From: Segniliparus rugosus ATCC BAA-974
GTDB lineage: Bacteria > Actinomycetota > Actinomycetes > Mycobacteriales > Mycobacteriaceae
DNA length: 64,000 nucleotides
Direction of reading: 5' to 3'
NCBI RefSeq assembly: GCF_000185725.2
Contig: NZ_KI391953.1
Span: 1,666,750-1,730,749 of the forward strand
Positions 16,452-27,879 of this stretch are shown here, piece by piece. Position numbers and translations under genes: made by a program. The notes beneath the pieces were generated by a model. It was not told the DNA's origin, did not search any database, and was given only the letters and a program-made list of their open reading frames with translations. Position 1 is the stretch's first letter; the number at the start of each line of letters is the position of its first letter.

Positions 16452-17872
16452 CAGCGGCCCATCGGGCATCGCCCGACGCCGGGGACAGCCTCCCCCAGCG
16501 CGATGCCCGCCGTGGCGTTGTGGTGGTCGTACGAGGCGACTCGGACCCCTTCGAGCCGGGCGAAGGCCTTGCCGACCAGGACGGCGAGCCGCCAGAACGG
16601 GTCGTCTTCGCGGGCGGCCGCCCGCCGCGCGGCCCCAGGGAGCCGGTCCAGAGCCCGGCGCAGCCCGACGTCCGCGTGGGCGAAGACCCGGTACGGGAGG
16701 ATCCAGGGCTCGAAACGGGCGGCGCGCATATCCGTGCCGCGCACCATGGCGCGGACGATGTCCGGGCCGCCGTAGTAGGCCATGACGCCGAGGAACGGGG
16801 TGACGAGCGCTCGTTTGACGCGCCCCCGCCAGCCCGAGCCGTTCACGGCGGCTCCGATCTGGACGTCGGTCCATTCCGAGGGGCCGCCCGCGTGGGCAAC
16901 GCCGTAATCCATGATCTCGATGCCCTGCGCGGCGTTGCGAGGGATGATCTCGTCGGGGACGCCGAGCAGATGGGCGATGTACGACCAGTAGGCCATGGTG
17001 GCGTCCAGGTCCGCCCAGGTGCGCTTGCGCCCGTGCTGCCGGTCGATCAGCAGCGACTGGAGGCCGAAGGTGGTCGCGGCGATCATGACCATGGCGGCGG
17101 AGATGGGGTTGCCGTGCCGGGCGAACCCCGCGTGGGGGCGCTCAGCCGTGTTCTCCGAGGCGGGGGCCTCCAGCTCGTCGCCCCAGGACCGGCGCAGCCC
17201 GGCGCGGACCTGGGCGTGCATGAGCCGCAGGCGCACGGTGTCTTTGAACCCGATCCCGGAGCGGGCGAGCCCGCCTTTGGCGGTGATATGGAGGAACCAC
17301 GTGTTCGTCTCCAGCCCGCGTCGGCCGAAATCGGTCATGAACCGCCCGGTCGCGCCGGTCGCGTAGGCGACCTCGTCGCCGACGAACGTGCCGAAGACGT
17401 CGCCTATCGCCATGCCGAGCTTCCCGACCAGGGAGGTGTCCAGCCACAGCTGCCTGCCGCGCTCCACCTCGGCCGGGTCGTGCCAGGGCGGCGGGTTGTC
17501 CAGCTCCTCGAAGAGGGCCACGAGCTCCTGGGGCGGGTCGTCCAGCGATCCGATCCCGCGCTCCAACGCCTGCTCGAGGAGTTTGCGGCCTTGGGCCATG
17601 CCGGTCTCGCGGAACCGGGCGACCACCGCGTCCATGCGCTCGTCCCCCTGCCAGTGATGGTCGAGGAGCAGCGTGACCAGGGGCGTCTCCCTCGGCCTTT
17701 CCTGGAAGTCGATCCACGGCACGAGCTGGTTGCGCCGGGCGTACGTCCAGTGGTCGAGGAATCGCAGCCGGGGCGGGGCGGGGCGAAGCTCGTCCCCCGC
17801 CCGCCAGTAGTAGTCGTACGGATGGCGGCCCGCGCCGATGTTCTTGCTCTGCTGGGCGAGGTCCTGTGTCAT
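16451..17872 (-). CDS. MpaB/Lcp-like oxygenase (DUF2236), long form
   Basis: 473 residues from the chosen ATG (MTQDLAQQ), which has AAGGCGGAG eight bases upstream; an in-frame ATG at 17908 lacks any ribosome site. The C-terminal two thirds resemble the latex-clearing-protein/MpaB family, including VRLRLMHAQVRAGL, where the His of the LMHA-x-VR block corresponds to the proposed heme-ligand region of Lcp. No signal peptide, unlike secreted Lcp. First gene of a six-gene unit with ferredoxin, crotonase and a UspABC-like importer. Substrate unknown; a role in opening a lipid- or isoprenoid-type molecule is inferred. Confidence 0.8.
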   Translation of the reverse strand: MTQDLAQQSKNIGAGRHPYDYYWRAGDELRPAPPRLRFLDHWTYARRNQLVPWIDFQERPRETPLVTLLLDHHWQGDERMDAVVARFRETGMAQGRKLLEQALERGIGSLDDPPQELVALFEELDNPPPWHDPAEVERGRQLWLDTSLVGKLGMAIGDVFGTFVGDEVAYATGATGRFMTDFGRRGLETNTWFLHITAKGGLARSGIGFKDTVRLRLMHAQVRAGLRRSWGDELEAPASENTAERPHAGFARHGNPISAAMVMIAATTFGLQSLLIDRQHGRKRTWADLDATMAYWSYIAHLLGVPDEIIPRNAAQGIEIMDYGVAHAGGPSEWTDVQIGAAVNGSGWRGRVKRALVTPFLGVMAYYGGPDIVRAMVRGTDMRAARFEPWILPYRVFAHADVGLRRALDRLPGAARRAAAREDDPFWRLAVLVGKAFARLEGVRVASYDHHNATAGIALGEAVPGVGRCPMGR

Positions 17873-18049
17873 ATCGCGCTCCGCCTTCCGGTCTGTGTTG
17901 CGCCCCATAGTAGCAAGACGCTGTTATGCCATGGGTAGACGGTGGGTCATTTATGTCAAAAAGTAACACTATCCACAGGCGCTCGGACGAATTCCACAAA
18001 TGCCGAAAACCGACGAGGGCGAGGGCGCGGGGAGCAGAAAATCAGTGCT

Positions 18050-18637
18050 ATGGCTTTGCTCGCGATGGAGGTCGTCATGGCGGTCTGCTGCGGATTTTTC
18101 GCCGGTTGGACCGGATCGGGCTGGCTTGGCCCCGCAGTTCCGCGCCGATGGTGCGCGGCGGGGTGCGCGCTGGGCTTCGCGCCGCTCCCAGCGTTGGGGC
18201 AGGGCTGCGCGGCGGGCGCGGTCGTGGTCTGGTGGCTGGTCTGTCTCGCTCTCGCCGACTGCTCTGTCCGGCTCTTGCCGAACGTGCTCACCCTCCCGGG
18301 GGCGGCGGTCGTGTTGGCCGCCTCGGCTTTCGTCGGCAGGGGCGGGCCCGCCTTTCTCGGCGCGCTGTGTTTCGCGGGGTTGTACGCTGTGATCCACTTC
18401 GTCTCGCCGAAGTCGATGGGGGCGGGCGATGTGAAACTCGCGTTCGGGCTCGGCGCGTTGTGCGCGGCGGTGCAGCCGGCCGCCGTGCTGCTCGTCGCCT
18501 TGCTGTCATCGCTGATCAGCGGTGTCGCCGCGATAGCCGTGCTGCTCTGGCGCAGGAGGGCGCCGCCCGTCGGCGTGGCGCACGGGGCTTCGATGTGCCT
18601 GGCGGCGTACGCGGTGCTCGCCCTGTGCTCGGTGTGA
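18050..18637 (+). CDS. Short A24-family prepilin peptidase
   Basis: 195 residues, highly hydrophobic, about six membrane segments. The two catalytic aspartates of type IV prepilin peptidases are visible: the Asp of ALADCSVRLLPN and the Asp of SMGAGDVKLAFGLGA. The N-terminal methylase domain of PilD is absent, as in the short TadV/CpaA-like forms. It may process Flp/Tad pilin-like or other prepilin substrates. A type IV peptidase also stands near the aro genes in mycobacteria, which supports the context. The start could be ATG 18050 or 18065. Confidence 0.82.
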   Translation: MALLAMEVVMAVCCGFFAGWTGSGWLGPAVPRRWCAAGCALGFAPLPALGQGCAAGAVVVWWLVCLALADCSVRLLPNVLTLPGAAVVLAASAFVGRGGPAFLGALCFAGLYAVIHFVSPKSMGAGDVKLAFGLGALCAAVQPAAVLLVALLSSLISGVAAIAVLLWRRRAPPVGVAHGASMCLAAYAVLALCSV

Positions 18638-18712
18638 CAGAGCGCCGGTTCGTCTGATGGATTTGTGGAGCATCCTCCTTCCGCGTTTGCGCCGGATGAG
18701 AGAATGGGCGGC

Positions 18713-19915
18713 GTGTTGCGATGGACGACTGCAGGCGAGTCACACGGTCGGGCTTTGATCGCCCTGCTCGAAGGGATGGTCGCGGGCGTCGCCGTCACCT
18801 CGCAGGACGTGGGCGAGCAGCTCGCCCGGCGCCGCCTCGGCTACGGGCGGGGCGCGCGGATGAGCTTCGAGAAAGACGAGGTGACCCTGCTCGCCGGAGT
18901 CCGCCACGGCGTCACGCTCGGCGGGCCGATCGCGGTGGAGATCGGCAACACCGAATGGCCGAAATGGGAGCAGGTCATGGCTCCGGATCCGGTGGACCTC
19001 GAAGCAGTGCGCCAGAGCGCCAGGGGCGGGGCGCTCACCCGCCCGCGACCCGGACACGCGGATTTCGCCGGGATGCTGAAATACGGCTTCGACGACGTCC
19101 GGCCGGTGCTCGAACGCGCGAGCGCTCGCGAGACCGCAGCCCGCGTCGCGGCGGGGGCTGTGGCGAAAGCGTTCCTGCGCCAGGCGTTCGGGGTCGAAGT
19201 CCTCTCGCACGTCGTCTCCATCGGCGCGAGCGAGCCCTACGCGGGCGAGCCGCCGACGGCGGCGCTGCTGGAGAAGATCGACGCGAGCCCGGTCCGCACG
19301 CACGACGCGGCGGCGGAGGCTTCGATGATCGCGGAGATCGAGGCCGCGAAGAAGGACGGCGACACGCTCGGCGGCGTGGTCGAAGTGGTCGCGCACGGAC
19401 TGCCGATCGGCGTTGGGTCGTTCGTCAGCGGTGAAGACCGGCTGGACTCGCAGCTCGCCGCCGCCCTCATGGGCATCCAGGCGATCAAGGGCGTCGAGGT
19501 CGGCGATGGCTTCGAAACCGCGCGCAGGCGCGGCAGCCAGGCGCATGACGAGATCTTCGGCCAGGACGGCACGGTCGTCCGGGCGAGCAACCGCGCGGGC
19601 GGCCTCGAAGGCGGGATGACCAACGGCGAGCCGGTCCGGGTCCGCGCGGCGATGAAGCCGATTTCGACAGTGCCCAAGGCGTTGCGCACGGTGGACATGG
19701 CGACGGGCGAGGCCGCGACCGCGATCCACCAACGTTCCGACGTGTGCGCCGTCCCCGCCGCCGGTGTGGTCGCCGAGGCGATGGTGGCGCTCGTGCTCGC
19801 CCGCGTCACGCTGGCGAAATTCGGCGGCGACAGCCTGCAAGAGACGAAACGCAACACCGAGGGGTATCTTCGAGAAATCAACGAGAGGCTTCGCCACGAA
19901 GCCTCCGCTTCATGA
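18713..19915 (+). CDS. aroC: Chorismate synthase
   Basis: About 400 residues; makes chorismate from 5-enolpyruvylshikimate 3-phosphate with reduced FMN, the last common step to aromatic amino acids. Family signatures are all present: [14 protein letters not shown] at the start, [41 protein letters not shown], and the C-terminal [14 protein letters not shown] start at GTG 18713 because the family begins M-L-R-W; ATG 18704 and GTG 18665 are in frame upstream. The stop lies within a few bases of aroK, and aroC-aroK-aroB form one operon. Confidence 0.95.
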   Translation: MLRWTTAGESHGRALIALLEGMVAGVAVTSQDVGEQLARRRLGYGRGARMSFEKDEVTLLAGVRHGVTLGGPIAVEIGNTEWPKWEQVMAPDPVDLEAVRQSARGGALTRPRPGHADFAGMLKYGFDDVRPVLERASARETAARVAAGAVAKAFLRQAFGVEVLSHVVSIGASEPYAGEPPTAALLEKIDASPVRTHDAAAEASMIAEIEAAKKDGDTLGGVVEVVAHGLPIGVGSFVSGEDRLDSQLAAALMGIQAIKGVEVGDGFETARRRGSQAHDEIFGQDGTVVRASNRAGGLEGGMTNGEPVRVRAAMKPISTVPKALRTVDMATGEAATAIHQRSDVCAVPAAGVVAEAMVALVLARVTLAKFGGDSLQETKRNTEGYLREINERLRHEASAS

Positions 19916-19929
19916 AGACGGAAGACCCC

Positions 19930-22255
<2,326 letters not shown>

Positions 22256-22279
22256 ACGGTGATCGTACCGCTGACTCGC

Positions 22280-22972
22280 TCAGATCGCGTGGGGCACATG
22301 CTTGTGCGTGCTGGCGCAGAACCGGTCGCGCGCAGTCTCCGGGGTGAGCCCGTAGCGGGCGAGGTCGTCTTGTTCGAGGAGGTAGCAGGGGTGGTGCTGG
22401 TTGTCCAATGATGTGAAGCCGTCGTCCTGGACCGCCGCGACCTCGGCGATCCGGTTCCCTTCGAACCGGTAGACCGTGGTGCGCCAGCTCCGCATCGGGC
22501 CGCTGCCCCAGACCGCGAAGAGGTCGTCGCCCGCCGACCAGAATTCGCCCCCGAAGAGCACCCCGTCGACACGTTGGAACCGCGTCGAATCGCCAGTGGC
22601 GCGCCAGATCGCCCAATCGGAATTGCCGTGTGTGCCGCCGCTTTCGATTGAGATGAGCAGTTCATCGCGCCCATCGCCGTCGAGATCCTGCACGGAAGGG
22701 ACACCGGTTAGGCGCTCCTGCGCGTTCACTGGTTGTTCGATGTTTTGCGCCAGCGCGCCGTCCTTCGTGAGGACGCGCACTTCCGCGATGCCACCGCTGC
22801 GGCGTTTCTCGAAGCGGAGCCCGACCGGGTCGGCGGACTGGATCTGGCAGTCGTCAGTGTGCTTATGGTCTGAGTCGCACTGCGGTAGGGGGTCGGCCTG
22901 CGCCGGTGCGACGGAGAGCGCGAAGAAACAGCAGCTGGCGAGAAAAAGCCTGACCCCGGAACACGGGAGCAT
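22280..22972 (-). CDS. Secreted paralogue array, copy B (unknown function)
   Basis: 230 residues from ATG (MLPCSGVRLF). Signal peptide ends APAQA before DPLPQCDSDH. The conserved frame is DLDGDGRDELLIS, SDWAIWRATGD, FWSAGDDLFAVWGSGP, then PCYLLEQDDLARYGLT and TARDRFCASTHKH. Same four-cysteine plan as its neighbours. It belongs with copy C to a subtype marked by GP(M/T)RSW and the TARDRFCASTH tail. It lies 24 bases upstream of copy A and 14 after copy C, consistent with one polycistronic unit. Role unknown; exported, probably in the envelope or medium. Confidence 0.8.
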   Translation of the reverse strand: MLPCSGVRLFLASCCFFALSVAPAQADPLPQCDSDHKHTDDCQIQSADPVGLRFEKRRSGGIAEVRVLTKDGALAQNIEQPVNAQERLTGVPSVQDLDGDGRDELLISIESGGTHGNSDWAIWRATGDSTRFQRVDGVLFGGEFWSAGDDLFAVWGSGPMRSWRTTVYRFEGNRIAEVAAVQDDGFTSLDNQHHPCYLLEQDDLARYGLTPETARDRFCASTHKHVPHAI

Positions 22973-22986
22973 CCTACCCGGTCTGT

Positions 22987-23697
22987 TTAGAGGGAGCCGG
23001 GCATGTGCTCGTGCGTGCTGGCGCAGAACCGGTCGCGCGCGGTGTCCGGGGTGAGATGGTAGCGGGCGAGGTCGTACTGCTCTTCAAGAAAGCAGGGGCC
23101 AGTGCTGCCGTTCGGGGAGAAGCCGTCGTTTTGGACTGCCAAGATCGGCACCAGCTGGTCGTTCTCGATCCGGAAGATCCGGGTGAGCCAACTGCGCGTT
23201 GGCCCGTCGCCCCAGGCGGCGAAGAGATCGTCCCCCGCGTGCCAGAACGCAGCGCCGAAGGGCTCGACGAAGGGGGACACCTTGACTGCGGGCGGCTTGA
23301 TCCTGGTGAACTGGGTTGTGCCGCCGCTCGCGCGCCAGAGCGCCCAAGAGACATTGGAGTGGGAACTGGGCGTGGTGAGCGAGAGGAGCAGGTCGTCGCG
23401 TCCGTCCCCGTCGAGGTCTCGCACGAGCAGGACACCAGATGCGAAGGGGCCTTTGGTGTGTTCGCTGAGCGTTTGCGCGGTGCTGCCGTCTGGGGCGATG
23501 ACGCGGATTTCGGCGGTCTTGTCCGCGATTCGTTTCTCGAAGCGCAGCCCCGCGCGGTCTTTCGAGGTGAATTGGCAATCTGCCGTCCCGGCGTCACTGA
23601 ACACATTCGGGCATTCCGGCAGGGGATCGGCCTGGGCCGGCGCGACTGCGAGCGCGAAGAAACAACAGTTGGCGAGAAAGAGTCTGACCCCGAACAC
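22987..23697 (-). CDS. Secreted paralogue array, copy C (unknown function)
   Basis: 236 residues from GTG. The signal peptide and first residues (LANCCFFALAVAPAQA, DPLPECPN) are the same as copy A at protein level, with only about five base differences across roughly 90 bases. Then come TAEIRVIAPDGSTAQ, DLDGDGRDDLLLS, SWALWRASGG, FWHAGDDLFAAWGDGP and the TARDRFCASTHEHMP tail shared with copy B. It carries an extra insert (KPPAVKVSPFVEP) before the FW block. Four conserved cysteines. No enzymatic motif is visible. Confidence 0.8.
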   Translation of the reverse strand: MFGVRLFLANCCFFALAVAPAQADPLPECPNVFSDAGTADCQFTSKDRAGLRFEKRIADKTAEIRVIAPDGSTAQTLSEHTKGPFASGVLLVRDLDGDGRDDLLLSLTTPSSHSNVSWALWRASGGTTQFTRIKPPAVKVSPFVEPFGAAFWHAGDDLFAAWGDGPTRSWLTRIFRIENDQLVPILAVQNDGFSPNGSTGPCFLEEQYDLARYHLTPDTARDRFCASTHEHMPGSL

Positions 23698-23715
23698 GGG
23701 AGAAGCCTAGCGTAG

Positions 23716-24417
23716 TTAGCCGCTGTAGTCGCTCAGGCCTCTGGCGCGCAGTTGCGGCAGGGCGAGGGCGCAGAACTTCTGCTCCGCCGTTTGTTTCGTG
23801 AGGCCGTAGCGGTCCAGATTCGAGGAGTTCTGCAAGGAGCAAGGTTTGGAGCCGGGGTCTGGCACACCGGCGGTCGCCTGCCTTCCGACGCTCGCGACCT
23901 GGACGAACGCGCCGTTCTCGATCTTCGAGAAGCTGACGCCCCAGCCCCCGCCGCTTCCGTAGGCCGCTGTGTAGCCGTCTCCCGCCGACCAGAATTCGCT
24001 CCCGAAAAGCTTGCCTTCGACGCGTTGGAATTGCGTGGAGTTCCCGGCCGCGCGCCAGACCGCCCAGTCGGGATTGCCGTGCGCGCCGCCAGTGGTGAGC
24101 GAGAGGAGCAGGTCGTCGCGTCCGTCGCCGTCGAGGTCTTGCAGGAGCACGACGCCCGAGCCCGCGTATCCGTCAATCGGTTCGGTGATGGTTTGCGCGG
24201 TGCTGCCGTCTTTGGCGAGGATTCGGATCTGGGCGCTTGTGCCGGTCACTCGTTTCTCGAAGCGAAGCCCGACGGGGTCGGTGGAGCGCAGCTGGCAGCT
24301 CGCCGCGTCGGTCCCGTTGAAAGTGTTCGCGCAGCCCGGCAATGGGTCTGCGGACGCTGGGGCTGAGGAGAGCGCCAGGACGAGCAGGCTAGTGGCGAAG
24401 ATTTTGATCCCTGGCAC
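23716..24417 (-). CDS. Secreted paralogue array, copy D, first gene (unknown function)
   Basis: 233 residues from GTG. Its signal peptide differs from the others (IKIFATSLLVLALSSAPASA before DPLPGCAN), so this may be the founder copy. Core: TSAQIRILAKDGSTAQ, DLDGDGRDDLLLS, DWAVWRAAGN, FWSAGDGYTAAYGSGGGWGVSF, KPCSLQNSSNLDRYGLT and TAEQKFCALA. It leads the four-gene minus-strand series, so the promoter should lie in 24418-24480. No regulator or transporter adjoins the array. Confidence 0.8.
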   Translation of the reverse strand: MPGIKIFATSLLVLALSSAPASADPLPGCANTFNGTDAASCQLRSTDPVGLRFEKRVTGTSAQIRILAKDGSTAQTITEPIDGYAGSGVVLLQDLDGDGRDDLLLSLTTGGAHGNPDWAVWRAAGNSTQFQRVEGKLFGSEFWSAGDGYTAAYGSGGGWGVSFSKIENGAFVQVASVGRQATAGVPDPGSKPCSLQNSSNLDRYGLTKQTAEQKFCALALPQLRARGLSDYSG

Positions 24418-24608
24418 GCCGAGACTATACCGGTGAGGACGTGGTTCGTCCTATTTTGCGCTGAATCGTCGTTCAGCCGGATGGTTTGATGGTGGACTTC
24501 CCGCAGGCGCTGGCGAGTGGGGGAGTTGTCTCGCTGTTTGTCGTGGGGCAGGCGCGCAGGCCCGGAGCGCCGGGTAAGCACAGTGCGCGGTGCTCGCGGC
24601 GGGGTGCC

Positions 24609-25726
24609 TTAGCCGGGGTCGGTGGCGTGTTCCTTGCCGGTGGGGGATGTCCAGGTGATGGTGTCGTCGGGGATTGTCTGTCCGCCCGATTTGGGATGCT
24701 CGTGGTCGAACGGATGCGAGTGGTCGAGTTCGGTGCGTGATTTTCGATAACACCCTGGGAATCGGCAGTGTTTGTCTCTGGTGTTGACGTGGACTTCGAT
24801 GGCCGTGGTCGGCTTGTACTGGTCCGGTGTGGTGGTGAAGCGGATGGTTTTCGACGCTTTCGCCAGTTTCTGGGCGAGTTCGGGGTCGATGGGTGCTCCG
24901 GCGAGCCAAGCGGGGAGGTCGGAGAGGTTCGCGAGGACGGCGAGGTCCACCACGACCAGGGTGATGGGCTGGTCTGGGGCACGGGCCTTTGCGCCGCTTT
25001 GCAAGTGTCGCGTCCGCATTCGCAGTGAAGCTTGTCTTCCCTGTTCCCGACGAGCGCGGATAACGTTCCCGACGAGCGCGGATAATGCGTCTGCTCCTGC
25101 GGGTCCACATGGCTCTCGGATCCTGCGGGCAGACGGTTCTGGCGACGGCGTCGAGCCGGTCTTTCACCAACGCGGCCTCCATCAGGGGCATGGCGCCCCA
25201 GATTTTCGCCATCCCGTTCCCGACCGGCTGGAAGAACAACCCCCGCTCCGTGTGCGCCTTCTCGCGCCGCTCTTTCGTCCATTCCGAGTCCCAGCGGACG
25301 CACTGGGCTTCGATCAACCCCTGGATCTTGGACCGGGAATACAAACGCCAACGTGGAGCGCGCTCGGCGAGCCTCCCCCACGGCCCTGGGGGCCGCGGGA
25401 GGTGCCCCCAGCGTCCAGCTTCTCCCGCCACCCCGCAGGAGCGGACTCCAACAGGCTCCCCACAAAACGAGCGGTCTTCGCGGTGACCTCGCCCCTCGCG
25501 AACTTGGCCTCAGGCTCCGGGTAATGCTCCGTCATATTCTCCGCGAACACCAGCATCGACCTCGCCTCCCCGGACGACGCCCCAACGCCGCCTTCCGGGC
25601 CAGCAGCACCGCGTCCAGACGCTCGCACTCCCGCAACGCCGCATGCACATCCCGCATATCCGCGCACGCGTCCGGCCGGAGGTCGAGAAACAATTCCACC
25701 GCAGCGACTCCCACAGTCCCGCTCAT
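24609..25726 (-). pseudogene. DUF222 / HNH endonuclease (13E12-repeat-type) remnant
   Basis: Pieces of one gene lie in successive frames on the minus strand. N-terminus MSGTVGVAAVELFLDLRPDA to LLARKAAL (from 25726); then SGEARSMLVFAENMTEHYPE to GWREKLDAG; then KIQGLIEAQCVRWDSEW to LDAVARTVCPQDPRA; and finally an HNH module with CRFPGC and ELDHSHPF ending at 24609. At least three frame changes are needed, one of them explained by a 22-base tandem duplication at 25043-25085. The family is a multicopy DUF222-HNH group abundant in mycolic-acid bacteria and sometimes mobile. Not functional as it stands. Confidence 0.82.
25043..25085. repeat. 22-base tandem duplication inside the HNH pseudogene
   Basis: GTTCCCGACGAGCGCGGATAA occurs at 25043-25063 and again at 25065-25085, separated by one C. 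A 22-base insertion shifts the frame, so this duplication alone would break the gene. Confidence 0.9.
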
Positions 25727-25826
25727 ACATTCGATTCTACCAGAAAGTGCCCCACATCACAAGGAAAAATCATATGCTTTTTCACTGACTTGATCGAACG
25801 CCAAGCCGAAAAAGGCGCGAATGCGA

Positions 25827-27692
25827 TTAGCCGAGATAATGCTCGCGGTCGGGCAGCCCCATCTCCTCCCGCAGCCCGTTCTCGGTGAGCTCGTACGGAT
25901 GCACACTGTCCGGAACTCGCGTCTCCGGAGTGCTGCTCTCGCCGTCCCAGTTGAACGGAAGGCCCACCGCCTCGCGCTCCGCGTTGCGCAGATACGACGT
26001 CGGGCTGAGCAGCTGGCCGTCCATCCGGTCCGTCCCGTTCGGGCCGTAATAGCCGGGGGCCATCGTGCCGTTGGCGAAGTCGTAGGCGTGCGCCAGCTCG
26101 TGGAAGAGCACGACCGTCGGCGGTGTCTCGTGGTAGTCCCGAGTCGTCCCTTGCGCGGGGTCGCTGAGCGTGGTGAGCGTCGGGTCGAACGCGATGATCG
26201 CGTTGTGGCCCTGGCCGTGCGCGCCGGTCTTGGGGTCGGCGAACTCGGTTTTCGGGTCTCTCGCCAGCGGGTCGCCGTTCTCGTCGGACATCCAAGTGAA
26301 GGAGTTATTGCGCACCGGCTTGCCGTGATCCGCGCTGTTCCAGCTCTCCCCGTTGCTGATGTCCAGGGTGTGCCCGCTGTTGCCGATGCCCTCCAGCATG
26401 TGCTGGCCCGCTGGCGAAGAGGCCAAGAGCCACAGATCCGCCAACACGCGCTCGCGGAACTCGGGCGTCCCTGAGACGGTGATCGAATCGGGGATGTTCG
26501 TCGTCGCCACGGTGACCACGGTGGGGGAGGCTCCCGCCCCGGCGGCGTTGACGTGGCTGCCCGACTGGGCGTAGATCGTGTCCTGCCCGCCGTGGGTGTT
26601 CACGGTGACGTCGCCGCTGCCGGTGTAAACGGTGTTCGCCCCGGCCCCGGTGTTGATGACGTTGGTCCCGGTTCCGCCGTAGAGGGTATTCGGCCCCGAG
26701 CCCGTGTCGATGGTGCTCGTGCCCGTCCCGCCGTTGATGTAGTCGGCCCCTTTCGTCCCGGTCACGTGGTTCCTCCCCGCGCCGAGGTAGACGTAGTTGT
26801 GGCCGCCGCCGAGCACGACGGTGTTGTCGCCGTCTCCGGTCTGGATGTACGCGCCCGAGGCGGCTTCTTCGCGGATCGTGTTGTTCCCGCCCGCGTCGAC
26901 GAGCCGCAGCCGCACGGTGACGCCGGGCGAGACGGTGATCTTGTCGTTCCCCTTGCCGGAGTCGATCTCGATGTTCTTCGCCTGGCGCCCGGCGAGCCGG
27001 TGGGACTCGCCGTTGACTGTGATGGTGACCCAGCCGCGCTCGTCCTGGGCGACGTCGATCGTGGAGTCCCCGTCGCCGGTGTCGATGTGGATCATGCCTT
27101 GGCCCTGGTCGGAGGTGATGACGACGCCGTCGCCCAGATCCTCGGCTCGGGTCTGTGCGGAGCCCAGCGGGGCCAGCGCCCCTAGCTCCGCCGCGCGGGC
27201 GAGCGCTGCGGAGGCGGCGGCGTCCAACGCGTCGCCGGTCGCGACCGCTTGGGCGATACGGGCGGGAAGCTCGGACTTGAGCTTCGCGTGCAGCGCCTTC
27301 TGCGCCTCGGGAAGCTCGGTCCACAGGCCGGTTTGCCCGTAGAAATCGTTGAGCGTCCCGTCGTCGGCGATGGTGAAGCGCAGCTGCGCCCCGTCCTCGA
27401 TGATGTTGGAGATCTCGGCTTTCAGTTGGGATCTGCCGTCCACGACTCGCCCGAGCGCCGAGGCGAGCGCGGTCGCCGAGCTTTGGGCCGCGGCGGCGTA
27501 CGCCTGGTTCTGGCCGAACACGGCTTCGGCCGCCGCGCGTCCTTGTCCGGCCCAACAGGTCAGAACGGTTTGGTTCCCCCGCATGGCCTCGGCATGGCTC
27601 GCGAGGTCGCTCGCGCGCCGGGCGACGGCCTGGACGAGGGAGTGCCCCGCAGCCGTGTCCCAGTCCCGGTTTTCTTGAAAGGTCGTGGCCAT
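25827..27692 (-). CDS. WXG-domain / GD-repeat / M91 zinc metallopeptidase, putative type VII-exported effector
   Basis: 621 residues from an ATG with GGAGG upstream. Residues 1-180 are Ala-rich helices with a W47-A-G49 turn, like WXG100/ESX substrates, and there is no signal peptide. Residues about 200-385 are Gly/Asp/Asn-rich beta-roll repeats (IQTGDGDNTVVLGGGHN, YINGGTGTSTIDTGSGPNTL) resembling RTX-type or parallel-beta repeats. Residues 400-621 form an M91 (NleD-like) peptidase domain with zinc motif HELAHAYDF at 531-539, a likely third ligand Glu in NAEREAVG (about 572-574) and the TENGLREEMG tail. YELTE at 600-604 fits a YxxxE export motif but may be domain-internal. No immunity or ESX gene is adjacent. 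Probably a secreted protease toxin; target unknown. Confidence 0.8.
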   Translation of the reverse strand: MATTFQENRDWDTAAGHSLVQAVARRASDLASHAEAMRGNQTVLTCWAGQGRAAAEAVFGQNQAYAAAAQSSATALASALGRVVDGRSQLKAEISNIIEDGAQLRFTIADDGTLNDFYGQTGLWTELPEAQKALHAKLKSELPARIAQAVATGDALDAAASAALARAAELGALAPLGSAQTRAEDLGDGVVITSDQGQGMIHIDTGDGDSTIDVAQDERGWVTITVNGESHRLAGRQAKNIEIDSGKGNDKITVSPGVTVRLRLVDAGGNNTIREEAASGAYIQTGDGDNTVVLGGGHNYVYLGAGRNHVTGTKGADYINGGTGTSTIDTGSGPNTLYGGTGTNVINTGAGANTVYTGSGDVTVNTHGGQDTIYAQSGSHVNAAGAGASPTVVTVATTNIPDSITVSGTPEFRERVLADLWLLASSPAGQHMLEGIGNSGHTLDISNGESWNSADHGKPVRNNSFTWMSDENGDPLARDPKTEFADPKTGAHGQGHNAIIAFDPTLTTLSDPAQGTTRDYHETPPTVVLFHELAHAYDFANGTMAPGYYGPNGTDRMDGQLLSPTSYLRNAEREAVGLPFNWDGESSTPETRVPDSVHPYELTENGLREEMGLPDREHYLG

Positions 27693-27879
27693 CGCATGCT
27701 CCTCCCTCGCGGCTGTCGGCCGCACGCGCCAACAGTAGGGGGCAGCCGCGTTGCCGTTGCCGGGGCGAAGCGAACGCCCAGGATATCGCCGTATTCTCGG
27801 TGAGCGCAAAGCGGCGGGTCGGCAGAGTTCCGCAGCGTTGGCAAGCCAATCCATTATGAGTTCGTTACTATATCGATGC
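27693..27879. other. Divergent intergenic region
   Basis: 187 bases between divergent genes. The left edge holds the GGAGG ribosome site of the M91 gene; the right end is AT-rich (TTACTATATCGATGC) immediately before the ATG of the membrane protein, compatible with a leaderless start. No clear operator. Confidence 0.4.
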
